DNA from: UBA5109 sp965661005
GTDB taxonomy: Bacteria; Pseudomonadota; Gammaproteobacteria; Pseudomonadales; Pseudohongiellaceae
Assembly (NCBI GenBank): GCA_965661005.1
Contig: CBFICB010000001.1
Coordinates: forward strand, 186,001 to 250,000
DNA: 64,000 bases
Reading direction: 5' to 3'
Shown: in pieces, positions 35,685 through 43,912 of the stretch
Layout: each line of letters begins with the position of its first letter
Position numbering within the stretch: the stretch's first letter is position 1
The notes under the pieces: generated by a model
What the model was told of the DNA's origin: nothing
What the model saw: only the letters and a program-made list of their open reading frames with translations
Databases searched by the model: none
Position numbers and translations under genes: made by a program

Positions 35685-37520
35685 ATGTGTGGGATAGTTG
35701 GCGCAATAGGGCAAAGAAAGGTTACAGATATCCTTATTGAAGGATTAAAAAGGCTTGAATATCGCGGTTATGATTCTGCCGGTCTGGCAGTTCTTGATAA
35801 GAAAACTAAACGAATTAACTGCATAAAAAAACTTGGAAAAGTAGCCGTTCTTGAAGACGCTGTAGAGCAAGAATCTGTTAAAGGAACGGTAGGCATTGCA
35901 CACACACGCTGGGCTACGCATGGCAAGCCCTCTGAAATGAATGCACATCCACACTGTTCTTCGGACAGTATAGCGCTTGTTCATAATGGCATCATTGAAA
36001 ATTATTTGGTTTTAAAAGATGGGCTTATAAAAAATGGCTATGAATTCATAACGGAAACAGACACTGAAGTAATCGTACATTTAATAGATGCTGAATTAAA
36101 AAAAATTGGCCTTGATCTTACGCAAGCAGTAAAAAATGTGATCAGCATTTTGGAAGGAGCATATGGCCTGGCGATTATTAGCAAAGATGAACCAGATAAA
36201 ATTGTGGTCGCTCGTAGTGGCAGCCCATTAGTGATTGGTGTCGGAATTGGTGAAAACTTTATTGCCTCCGACCCTTCAGCCCTAGGCCAAGTGACGGACA
36301 GGTTTATATATCTCGAAGAAGGTGATATCGCAGAAATAACCAATAAAAAAATTACAATCTGGAATGAGGGTGATGAAGTAAAACGCAATATCATTCGTTT
36401 GCGCGATGAAATGGAGGATGCCGTTAAAGGAGATTATCGCCACTTTATGCTAAAAGAAATTTTCGAACAAAAAAGCGCGATCTCAAATACCTTGTCAGGA
36501 AAAATAAGTAAAACTCATGTTCTAGAGCAAGCCTTTGGACTGGAAGCTCAAAGCATTTTTGAAAAAACCAAAAGCGTACAAATAGTGGCATGTGGCACTA
36601 GTTATCATGCAGGCATGATCGCTAAATTTTGGTTTGAAAATATAGCACGCATGCCTTGTTCTGTAGATATTGCCAGTGAATATCGGTATAGAAATATTTT
36701 GGTCCCAAAAAATTGTCTTTTTGTAACAGTTTCCCAGTCTGGTGAGACAGCAGATACTTTAGCTGCCCTTAGATACGCCAAGGAGTCTGGTTATGCAGGC
36801 ACGCTAGCAATATGTAATGTGCCTAGCAGTTCCCTGGTTAGAGAATCAGACCTTTCTATTATGACAGTCGCCGGTAAAGAGATTGGTGTAGCTTCTACTA
36901 AAGCCTTTACAACTCAATTAAGTATTTTATCTTTATTGGCTATTAATTTGGCTCGACATGGGGGCTTGGCTGAACAAGAAGAAGCGCTGCTAGTGGAAAA
37001 CCTGCATCATTTGCCGGGAATTATAGAAGAAACCTTAAAGCTGGATAGCTTAATAGCAGAGATATCAAATGATTTTGCTGAAAAACATCATGCGCTATTT
37101 TTGGGGAGAGGGGTTCAATATCCTGTGGCAAAAGAAGGGGCTCTAAAATTAAAAGAAATTTCCTATATCCATGCTGAAGCCTATCCTGCAGGTGAGCTCA
37201 AGCATGGCCCCTTAGCGCTGGTTGATAATGATATGCCAGTGATCGCCATTGCTCCCAATGATGAGCTGCTGGAAAAATTAAAATCCAATTTACAAGAAGT
37301 TAGTGCTAGAGGTGCTAGGCTCTATGTGTTTGCTGATGCAGAAGCTGGATTTTCTAATGATGCATCAACCAGGGTGATCAATATTCCTCACTGTAGTGAT
37401 TTTTTAAGTCCAATTGTGTATACCATCCCCTTGCAGCTTCTTTCATATCATGTCGCAGTAATAAAAGGGACCGATGTTGACCAGCCACGAAATCTGGCCA
37501 AATCTGTGACGGTAGAATAA
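35685..37520 (+). CDS. glmS: Glutamine-fructose-6-phosphate aminotransferase (isomerizing)
   Basis: First step of amino-sugar synthesis: fructose-6-phosphate plus glutamine to glucosamine-6-phosphate. The 611-residue protein begins MCGIVGAIGQRK, so Cys2 becomes the N-terminal nucleophile. It has the glutaminase motifs THTRWATHG-like IAHTRWATHGKPSEMNAHPH and two SIS domains (about 285-420 and 460-600). It ends with PRNLAKSVTVE. The Shine-Dalgarno signal is weak, which may indicate coupling to glmU or post-transcriptional control. Confidence 0.98.
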   Translation: MCGIVGAIGQRKVTDILIEGLKRLEYRGYDSAGLAVLDKKTKRINCIKKLGKVAVLEDAVEQESVKGTVGIAHTRWATHGKPSEMNAHPHCSSDSIALVHNGIIENYLVLKDGLIKNGYEFITETDTEVIVHLIDAELKKIGLDLTQAVKNVISILEGAYGLAIISKDEPDKIVVARSGSPLVIGVGIGENFIASDPSALGQVTDRFIYLEEGDIAEITNKKITIWNEGDEVKRNIIRLRDEMEDAVKGDYRHFMLKEIFEQKSAISNTLSGKISKTHVLEQAFGLEAQSIFEKTKSVQIVACGTSYHAGMIAKFWFENIARMPCSVDIASEYRYRNILVPKNCLFVTVSQSGETADTLAALRYAKESGYAGTLAICNVPSSSLVRESDLSIMTVAGKEIGVASTKAFTTQLSILSLLAINLARHGGLAEQEEALLVENLHHLPGIIEETLKLDSLIAEISNDFAEKHHALFLGRGVQYPVAKEGALKLKEISYIHAEAYPAGELKHGPLALVDNDMPVIAIAPNDELLEKLKSNLQEVSARGARLYVFADAEAGFSNDASTRVINIPHCSDFLSPIVYTIPLQLLSYHVAVIKGTDVDQPRNLAKSVTVE

Positions 37521-37528
37521 CTTTTCTG

Positions 37529-38425
37529 ATGAAAGCTTCCGCAAAAATTGGCCTCACTATTGCCGCAGTGTTAATGCTATTGGCCGCAACGATGTCCATA
37601 GTGGCAAGAAATCAAGCCTTAAATCTGGTTTATCACCCTTTGCAAGAGCGCGGCCAGCCAAGTAAAACGCCTGCCGATTATTCCCTGCGCTATCAGGATG
37701 TAAGCGTCCAGACCTCAGACGGCAATACTGTTCATGCCTGGCATATTCCTTCAGAAAATGGGGCTGTTGTTATTCTTCAGCATGGCTTTAAGTCTGATAG
37801 GGAAGAGCTTTTAGAAGAGGCTGCAATGCTGGCAAATAATGGCTATGGCGTACTAGTCTCATCTATTAGAGCGCATGATGTTAATGAAGGCGAGCTCATT
37901 GCCTTTGGTTTGAAAGAAATGCCAGACATTGATGCCTGGGTAAAATTCTTACAAGGAGAAGGAATTGAAAATATAGGCATGCTTGGTAATTCATTAGGTG
38001 GCTCTCTGGCCATACAATATGCAGCAGAAAATACAATTATTAGAGCAGTAGTTGCTCACAGTGCCTTTTCATCAATGCGGGATACAATCAATACAAGCGT
38101 AAGATATTTTACAGACCTTCCAGCATTTCCTTTTGCTTCTTTAATCGGGTTCTGGGCCGAGCAAGAAATTGATGGCGATATCGATGATATTGATGCAAAA
38201 AAATGGGTAGCGAATATAAGCCCAAGGCCAATATTAATCTTACATAGTATTAGCGATATTGCGATATCTCCAAACAGTGGAGAATTACTTTTTGCTGCGG
38301 CATCAGAGCCAAAAGAACTTTGGCAATTGGATGGTGTTGACCATGCTGCTTTTGATACCCAGCGACCGGAAGAATTTGAAAATAAAGTACTAGAGTTTTT
38401 TAACCAATTTTTACTGAGCTATTAA
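37529..38425 (+). CDS. Alpha/beta hydrolase, membrane-anchored
   Basis: Serine hydrolase of unknown substrate. The 298-residue protein has an N-terminal hydrophobic anchor (about 5-26) and an oxyanion-type LQHGFKSDRE (83-92). The nucleophile elbow is GNSLGG (Ser155), and the probable acid and base are Asp243 (HSISDIAIS) and His272 (GVDHAAF). The family is that of FrsA/BAAT-like or prolyl-oligopeptidase-like hydrolases. It begins 8 bp after glmS on the same strand, so it may be cotranscribed, but no functional link is evident. Confidence 0.85.
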   Translation: MKASAKIGLTIAAVLMLLAATMSIVARNQALNLVYHPLQERGQPSKTPADYSLRYQDVSVQTSDGNTVHAWHIPSENGAVVILQHGFKSDREELLEEAAMLANNGYGVLVSSIRAHDVNEGELIAFGLKEMPDIDAWVKFLQGEGIENIGMLGNSLGGSLAIQYAAENTIIRAVVAHSAFSSMRDTINTSVRYFTDLPAFPFASLIGFWAEQEIDGDIDDIDAKKWVANISPRPILILHSISDIAISPNSGELLFAAASEPKELWQLDGVDHAAFDTQRPEEFENKVLEFFNQFLLSY

Positions 38426-38463
38426 TAGCCCAGATTATGAGAGAAAAGAAACCAACAGACTTA

Positions 38464-39318
38464 TTATTTTTTACTTGTGCGTAAGGAGCGCAAGCTCACA
38501 CTTAAACGTTTTAAGTGTTCTTTAAGTTCAGCACTGCGATGTTGAGCAACGCCCATTGCCAGCACGTCAATTACAACTAAGTGAGCAATTCGCGAAGAAA
38601 CAGGCGTGAAATCCAGATGATTTTCTTCCATATTAATATGGATAGGGAAATCACATAAATCAGTTAAAGCTGTATTTTCTGGCGCTAGACCAATTACAGT
38701 AGCTCCAGCTTCCCTTGCCAATTTTACGCTTTGAATTAGCGCTTTAGAGCGACCCGATTGCGAGATAGCAACAATGACATCAGTGGGCTTTAAAGAGATA
38801 GCTGACATGTGTTGAATGTGAGGGTCAGTATAGGCGGCAGCAGAAACTTGTAGCCGAAAGAATTTATGTTGGGCATCAATTGCTACTGAACCTGAAGCTC
38901 CAAAGCCATAAAACTCAACTCTATCTGCCGTGCTTAAAGCATTAATGGCATTTTCCAGAGCATTGGCATCGATCTCATCCCTTACATTAATTAGAGAGCC
39001 GATAGTGGTATCAAAAACTTTTTTATTTACATCTGCAATAGAGTCGTCAGGGCTGACCTGAAACTGGCTGAAACTTCCGCTGCCACCGATATGCTGGGCC
39101 AGTTCAAGTTTAAAGGCTTGGAAGCCATCAAATTCTATTGCACGACAAAAACGGATAACGGTGGGCTCACTTACACCAGCTCCTTTGGCGAGATCAATAA
39201 TACGCATGCTTATTATTTTGGCTGGATCGTCAAGGATAAACTCAGCAACTTTACGTTCTGATTTACGCAGCTTTTCCAGATTCAAGCTAATTTTTCGTAT
39301 TAGGTTGCTTTTTGCCAT
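38464..39318 (-). CDS. hexR: HexR, RpiR-family transcriptional regulator of central carbon metabolism
   Basis: Repressor or dual regulator of Entner-Doudoroff and glycolytic/gluconeogenic genes in Gammaproteobacteria; its known effector is 2-keto-3-deoxy-6-phosphogluconate. The 284-residue protein has an N-terminal RpiR helix-turn-helix (GVSEPTVIRFCRAI) and a C-terminal SIS domain (YGFGASGSVAIDAQHKFFRL, then ISQSGRSKALI). The C-terminal SRIAHLVVIDVLAMGVA and SLRSLRTSKK match HexR closely, rather than other RpiR members such as MurR. AATTACA at 39350-39356 upstream resembles one half of the reported HexR palindrome, but the other half is poor. Confidence 0.85.
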   Translation of the reverse strand: MAKSNLIRKISLNLEKLRKSERKVAEFILDDPAKIISMRIIDLAKGAGVSEPTVIRFCRAIEFDGFQAFKLELAQHIGGSGSFSQFQVSPDDSIADVNKKVFDTTIGSLINVRDEIDANALENAINALSTADRVEFYGFGASGSVAIDAQHKFFRLQVSAAAYTDPHIQHMSAISLKPTDVIVAISQSGRSKALIQSVKLAREAGATVIGLAPENTALTDLCDFPIHINMEENHLDFTPVSSRIAHLVVIDVLAMGVAQHRSAELKEHLKRLSVSLRSLRTSKK

Positions 39319-39514
39319 AGCGGGTTAGCAGTTTTCCATTTGATTCAAAAATTACAGAATAATTCCTAGCCAAAGGGTGGTTAAAAATGGCAAGTAGGCG
39401 CTGGAGGATTTTTTTAAGGCCGAACAAAAGCTGTAGCGCTTACTATTTCTTTTGAAAGAATAAGGCCTGAGATCAATTACATGCCCAAGAAGGGCAAGAC
39501 AAGCTTAAAGCGAT

Positions 39515-39733
39515 TTAGTCAGCGCTTGCTGGCTGTACGTTTTCTGCTTGTGGGCCTTTTTGACCTTGAGTCACTGTCATAGTGACTTTTTGTCCTTCAT
39601 ATAAGGTGCGACGACCTTCACCAGTTATGGCGCTATAGTGTACGAAGACATCTTTGCCGCCAGCCTGCTCAATAAAACCAAAACCCTTCTCGTCATTGAA
39701 CCACTTAACGGTACCTTCTACTTGCTCTGACAT
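39515..39733 (-). CDS. Cold-shock domain protein (CspA family)
   Basis: Single OB-fold RNA/DNA chaperone. The 72-residue protein has RNP1 KGFGFIE and RNP2 VFVHYSAI, with GTVKWFNDEKGFGF at the start. Length is standard. The 5' region holds two hairpins and a 13-bp direct repeat (see the leader feature), in line with the structured leaders of cold-inducible csp genes. Whether this copy is cold-induced or constitutive cannot be judged. Confidence 0.95.
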   Translation of the reverse strand: MSEQVEGTVKWFNDEKGFGFIEQAGGKDVFVHYSAITGEGRRTLYEGQKVTMTVTQGQKGPQAENVQPASAD

Positions 39734-39758
39734 ATTTCTCTATTACTCTCTAGTTTTC

Positions 39759-39869
39759 ACCAATTACTTGGTACTTTTTATACTGAAAGCTTAATTATAA
39801 GTTTCAGCTGTTTTATTAATGATGATCCTTGAGCAAAAAGCGCTTAAGGGTCAGCCTTTCAGCTGTTTT
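39759..39869 (-). promoter_or_regulatory. Structured csp leader: two hairpins and a 13-bp direct repeat
   Basis: ACCAA-TTAC-TTGGT (39759-39772) is a 5-bp stem. CTGAAA-G-CTTA-ATTA-TAAG-TTTCAG (39783-39807) is a 10-bp stem with one bulged G and a four-base loop. TTTCAGCTGTTTT occurs at 39802-39814 and again at 39857-39869, a 55-bp period. Minus-strand TATAAT (39794-39799) could be a -10 box but has no good -35. The hairpins would be in the mRNA only if transcription starts farther upstream. Confidence 0.5.
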
Positions 39870-39998
39870 TGTTAGCAAACTAATAGCCAGCAAACACAGC
39901 TACGATCGATAGTAACAAGTTTTTATTAAAATGCATACGAGCAAAATAGCTCAACCTGAAATTAATGTAATCGACAATTCAAAGAAGCCCTCAGACTT

Positions 39999-40007
39999 TG
40001 CTAGAAT
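39999..40007 (+). promoter_or_regulatory. Possible extended -10 promoter of uvrD
   Basis: TGCTAGAAT fits an extended -10 element (TGnTATAAT with one mismatch). Transcription would start about six bases later, near 40013-40015, almost at the uvrD ATG (40016), and no ribosome-binding site is seen between. No convincing -35 is present. Confidence 0.4.
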
Positions 40008-40015
40008 GAACAGCA

Positions 40016-42250
40016 ATGGACATCTCCCACATTTTGAACCCCTTAAATGACAGGCAACGCCAGGCTGTGACAGCTGAAGCGTCAAATTTATTGGTGCTGG
40101 CCGGTGCCGGCAGTGGAAAAACACGGGTACTTGTCCATCGGATTGCCTGGTTAATAGCCACAGAAGGGCTATCACCTCACGGCATACTAGCTGTGACTTT
40201 CACCAATAAAGCCGCTAATGAGATGCGACTACGGATCGAAGAGTTACTAGAGCGGCCTATAGGAGGCATGTGGGTTGGCACCTTCCATGGTTTGGCGCAT
40301 AGATTATTAAGAGCTCATTGGCTAGAAGCAGGATTACCAGAAAAGTTTCAGATTTTGGATGCTGATGACCAATACCGTCTTATCAAAAGAGTGCATAAAT
40401 CACTAGAGATAGATGAGAATAAATGGCCGGCGAAACAGTGTCAGTGGTTTATTAACGAGCAAAAAGATGAAGGTTTACGAGCTGCCAGCATTGAAGCATA
40501 TGGAGATGAATATACTGCTGTTATGGCAAAGGTTTATGCGGCTTATGAGCAGGCCTGTAATCGAGGCGGAATGGTTGATTTTGGGGAGCTATTGCTGAGA
40601 TCGCATGAGTTATGGCTAAAAAGCCCAGAGCTATTGGCTCATTATAAAAAGCGTTTTCAACAAATTTTAGTTGATGAATTTCAGGATACGAATGCTATCC
40701 AATATGCCTGGCTTAGAGTCTTGGCTGGAAAGAAAGCTCAAGTGACTGCTGTTGGTGATGATGATCAGTCAATATATGGATGGCGGGGTGCAAGAATCGA
40801 GAATATCCAGCAATTTTCTCAGGACTTTTCCGGAACAGAAATCGTACGTCTTGAACAGAATTATCGCTCAAGCGCCAATATCCTAAAAGCTGCAAATAAT
40901 CTGATTGCGAATAATCAAGGAAGGCTTGGCAAGGAGCTTTGGACCGAAGATCTTGAAGGAGAACCGATTTCTCTATATTCAGCATTCAATGAACAGGATG
41001 AGGCGCGTTTTGTCTGTGGCCAAATCGAAAAGTGGATTAATAGCGGAAATAACGCTAGCGAAGCGGCTATTCTTTATCGTTCCAACGCACAATCAAGAGA
41101 GCTAGAAGAGGCCCTGCTAAGGGTCAATATGCCTTATCGTATTTATGGGGGCTTTAGGTTCTATGAGCGTTTGGAAATTCGAAATGCAATGGCCTACTTA
41201 CGCTTAGTTGCAAGCCGTGATGATGATGCGGCAATGGAAAGAGTGATTAATACGCCGGTAAGAGGCATAGGCAATAAGACAATGGATTTTTTACGAACCC
41301 TTGCAAGAACTGAAAATATATCGCTATGGCAATCGGCACTCAAAGCAATAAATGAGGGTTTATTACCATCCAGGGCTACTTTAAGTATTACCGGCTTCCT
41401 GAATTTAATTAATGAGCTGGAAGGTTTTGCGAAAAGCAAAGATTTACATGAGCTCTGTGACCAAGCAATTATGCAAAGTGGATTAATACAGCATCATGAA
41501 AAAGAGGGTGGAGAAAAAGCCAAAATTAGAAAGGAAAATTTAATGGAGCTAGTCAATGCGGCCAAGGCTTTTACCATGGAGGAGGTAGATGATGAGAATG
41601 AAAGCTCAGTGATGGAATTATTGAGTGCTTTTATTGATAAAGCTGCGTTGGATGCTGGTGACACACAAGCAGGGGACGGAGAAGATGCAGTGCAATTAAT
41701 GACACTGCATTCAGCCAAAGGGCTGGAGTTCCCGTCAGTATTTATCACTGGACTGGAAGAGGGCCTTTTTCCGCACAAGATGTCTATGGATACTCAAGCC
41801 GGGCTTGAGGAAGAGCGAAGGCTTTGTTATGTCGGAATAACACGAGCCGAGCAAAAGCTTACGCTGAGTTATGCTGAATCGAGGCGCCTCTACGGTGAAG
41901 AAACATTAACAAGGCCCTCTCGTTTTCTTGGTGAACTGCCCCAAGAGCTATTGGAGGAGGTTAGGCTACAAGGCAGAATAACTCGCAGCAGTTTTTCCCA
42001 TAGCTATGCTAAAAATAAGGACATTTCTGCAGACCATGATAGTATTCACGCAACTGCAAGCGGGGGCTCTCAAGGCGACAGCACGGTTGGTTCAATAAAT
42101 TTAGGTCAGCGAGTAAAGCATCCAAAATTTGGCGAAGGCATCGTTTTAAATTATGAGGGCAAAGGAAAGAATGCTCGAGTACAGATAAATTTCGATGAGG
42201 TTGGGGGTAAGTGGCTGGTAATGTCCTATGCCCGACTCGAGGCTGTTTAA
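40016..42250 (+). CDS. uvrD: DNA helicase II UvrD
   Basis: 3'-5' SF1 helicase of nucleotide excision and mismatch repair. The 744-residue protein begins LNPLNDRQRQAVTA and has Walker A GAGSGKTR (30-37) and helicase motif II VDEFQDTN. DDDQSIYGWRGA, LMTLHSAKGLEF and VGITRAEQ follow. The C-terminal Tudor-like piece (RVKHPKFGEGIVLNYEG) is present, so the gene is complete. The start MDISHILNPLND aligns with the E. coli protein. No Shine-Dalgarno sequence is seen upstream. Confidence 0.95.
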   Translation: MDISHILNPLNDRQRQAVTAEASNLLVLAGAGSGKTRVLVHRIAWLIATEGLSPHGILAVTFTNKAANEMRLRIEELLERPIGGMWVGTFHGLAHRLLRAHWLEAGLPEKFQILDADDQYRLIKRVHKSLEIDENKWPAKQCQWFINEQKDEGLRAASIEAYGDEYTAVMAKVYAAYEQACNRGGMVDFGELLLRSHELWLKSPELLAHYKKRFQQILVDEFQDTNAIQYAWLRVLAGKKAQVTAVGDDDQSIYGWRGARIENIQQFSQDFSGTEIVRLEQNYRSSANILKAANNLIANNQGRLGKELWTEDLEGEPISLYSAFNEQDEARFVCGQIEKWINSGNNASEAAILYRSNAQSRELEEALLRVNMPYRIYGGFRFYERLEIRNAMAYLRLVASRDDDAAMERVINTPVRGIGNKTMDFLRTLARTENISLWQSALKAINEGLLPSRATLSITGFLNLINELEGFAKSKDLHELCDQAIMQSGLIQHHEKEGGEKAKIRKENLMELVNAAKAFTMEEVDDENESSVMELLSAFIDKAALDAGDTQAGDGEDAVQLMTLHSAKGLEFPSVFITGLEEGLFPHKMSMDTQAGLEEERRLCYVGITRAEQKLTLSYAESRRLYGEETLTRPSRFLGELPQELLEEVRLQGRITRSSFSHSYAKNKDISADHDSIHATASGGSQGDSTVGSINLGQRVKHPKFGEGIVLNYEGKGKNARVQINFDEVGGKWLVMSYARLEAV

Positions 42251-42304
42251 AAGTCCCGTATAAAAATAAAAGATAAGATCTTTTAATTGGAGAAATATAA
42301 GAAA

Positions 42305-43420
42305 ATGACATTTAAATCAAGCGTTCTTAGATTAACGTTAATCATTAGTAGTACATTGTTAGCAGCTTGTGGCGGAGAATCAGAGTCAACAGGCTTAGCT
42401 GGAGGAGCCATGCAAGCTCAAGAGAGCTATGAATGGAAACTTGTTACTACTTGGCCTAAAAATTTCCCTGGCTTAGGCGAGGCGCCAGAAAGGTTTGCTG
42501 ATCTGGTTGAAGAGATGTCAAACGGGAGAATGAGCATAAGGGTTTATGGCGCGGGTGAAATTGTGCCAGCACTTGAAGTGTTTGATGCTGTTAGCGCAGG
42601 CACCTCAGAAATTGGCCATAGTGCTGCTTACTATTGGAAAGGCAAAGCGCCGGAAGCACAGTTTTTTGGCGCTGTTCCATTTGGCTTAAATGGAGAAGAA
42701 ATGGAAAGCTGGATTAGTTTTGGTGGGGGCCAGGCGCTTTGGGAAGAGGTCTATGAGCCCTTCAACATCCTGCCTATGTTGGGAGGCAACACCGGCGTAC
42801 AAATGGGGGGTTGGTTTAATAAGGAAATTAACAGCCTGCAAGATTTCCAGGGCTTAACAATGCGGATTCCCGGACTTGGTGGGGAGGTTATCCAACGAAT
42901 AGGCGGCGTGCCAGTCAATTTGGCCGCAGCAGATATTTATACCTCGTTACAGACCGGGGTGATTGATGCTACTGAATTTGTTGGACCCCTTAATGACCTG
43001 GCCTTGGGTTTCTATGATGTTGCTGATTATTACTATTTTCCCGGTTGGCACGAGGCGGGCTCAATCCAGGAGTTTTTATTTAATAAGGAAATGTTTGAAG
43101 CGCTTCCCCAAGACTTGCAGGCCATTATGCGAACTGCTGCAAGTTCGGTCAGTGCTTCTATATCGGACCAATTCAGAGCGCAAAACAGTACTGCCCTGGC
43201 AACATTGCTAAATGAGCATGATGTAGAGCTACGCCAATTCCCCGCAGATTTAACAGCTGAACTTTACGATGTTTCACAAGACATAATTAACGAGCTTGGA
43301 CAGAGCAGCGAAATAGGACAGCGTATCCTTGCATCCTATCGTGATTTTGAAGCGCAAATTAAAGATTACCAAGATATTTCAGAAGAAGCCTATATGAGAG
43401 TAAGAGCGGAGCAGCGTTAA
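42305..43420 (+). CDS. dctP: TRAP transporter solute-binding lipoprotein (DctP/TakP type)
   Basis: Periplasmic or membrane-tethered receptor of a tripartite ATP-independent (TRAP) transporter. The 371-residue product has a lipoprotein signal with LLAAC (Cys22 lipidated) and a Gly/Ser-rich spacer. The DctP fold begins at YEWKLVTTWPKNFPGLG. The arginine of MRIPGLGGEVIQRIGG is placed like the carboxylate-binding Arg of the family, and the TakP-like GVIDATEFVGP is present. This subgroup binds keto acids or similar carboxylates; the real substrate is unknown. The start at 42305 (ATG, GGAG 12 bases upstream) is preferred to the in-frame TTG at 42287. The permease genes lie on the opposite strand. 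Confidence 0.9.
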   Translation: MTFKSSVLRLTLIISSTLLAACGGESESTGLAGGAMQAQESYEWKLVTTWPKNFPGLGEAPERFADLVEEMSNGRMSIRVYGAGEIVPALEVFDAVSAGTSEIGHSAAYYWKGKAPEAQFFGAVPFGLNGEEMESWISFGGGQALWEEVYEPFNILPMLGGNTGVQMGGWFNKEINSLQDFQGLTMRIPGLGGEVIQRIGGVPVNLAAADIYTSLQTGVIDATEFVGPLNDLALGFYDVADYYYFPGWHEAGSIQEFLFNKEMFEALPQDLQAIMRTAASSVSASISDQFRAQNSTALATLLNEHDVELRQFPADLTAELYDVSQDIINELGQSSEIGQRILASYRDFEAQIKDYQDISEEAYMRVRAEQR

Positions 43421-43433
43421 AGGCTTTTAAGGC

Positions 43434-43467
43434 CCCAACAGGCTTAATTAAAAAGAAGCCTGTTGGG
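43434..43467. terminator. Hairpin terminator shared by dctP and yciA
   Basis: CCCAACAGGCTT (43434-43445) and AAGCCTGTTGGG (43456-43467) form a perfect 12-bp stem with a 10-base loop between the convergent genes. Neither side has a long U-tract. It may act in both directions or protect mRNA 3' ends. Confidence 0.65.
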
Positions 43468-43484
43468 CAAATTAACAGCCTTCT

Positions 43485-43907
43485 TCAGCTCTTAGGGATT
43501 GCTCTAGTCCTGCCGTTGCGGCCAATAGCAACAAAAGTGAAGGTTCCTTCTGAGACCTTTGTCCATTCCTCACCTTTTACAACATGGCTTACCCAGGCTT
43601 CCACCGAGACACGGATGGATGATCGGCCAACCCCAAAAACTTTAGTGTAACAGGCAACTATTGAACCAAGACTGATAGGAGCAAGAAAACTAATATTATC
43701 AATAGCCACTGTAGCAACGGTGCCTTTGGCAACCTTGGAACTGGCCAAGTGAGCCGCCATATCCATCTGGCTGGCCAGCCATCCGCCATGAATCTCGCCA
43801 TCCTGATTAGTATCGGCAGGCAAGGCAATAGTTTGTGTAGCCAGCTCACCATCTGGGTGAGGGTTTGGGTCTAAATCCAGGTTTTCATGACCTTCGTTCA
43901 TAAACAC
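43485..43907 (-). CDS. yciA: Acyl-CoA thioesterase, YciA-like hotdog protein
   Basis: Hydrolyses acyl-CoA esters in the cytoplasm. The 140-residue single hotdog domain contains DGEIHGGWLASQMDMAAH (active-site Asp49 in this count) and VAIDNISFLAPI, typical of the YciA group. A second start at 43901 (MNEGH) is possible. It lies 5 bp after the large TRAP permease on the same strand, so it probably belongs to the usp-dctQM transcript. YciA enzymes prefer a broad range of acyl-CoAs, and no specific substrate can be given. Confidence 0.88.
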   Translation of the reverse strand: MFMNEGHENLDLDPNPHPDGELATQTIALPADTNQDGEIHGGWLASQMDMAAHLASSKVAKGTVATVAIDNISFLAPISLGSIVACYTKVFGVGRSSIRVSVEAWVSHVVKGEEWTKVSEGTFTFVAIGRNGRTRAIPKS

Positions 43908-43912
43908 TTATC

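Noticed and set aside
39482..39496. TGCCC-AAGAA-GGGCA as a csp terminator
   Set aside because: Only a 5-bp stem and no U-run on the minus strand; too weak to list as a feature.
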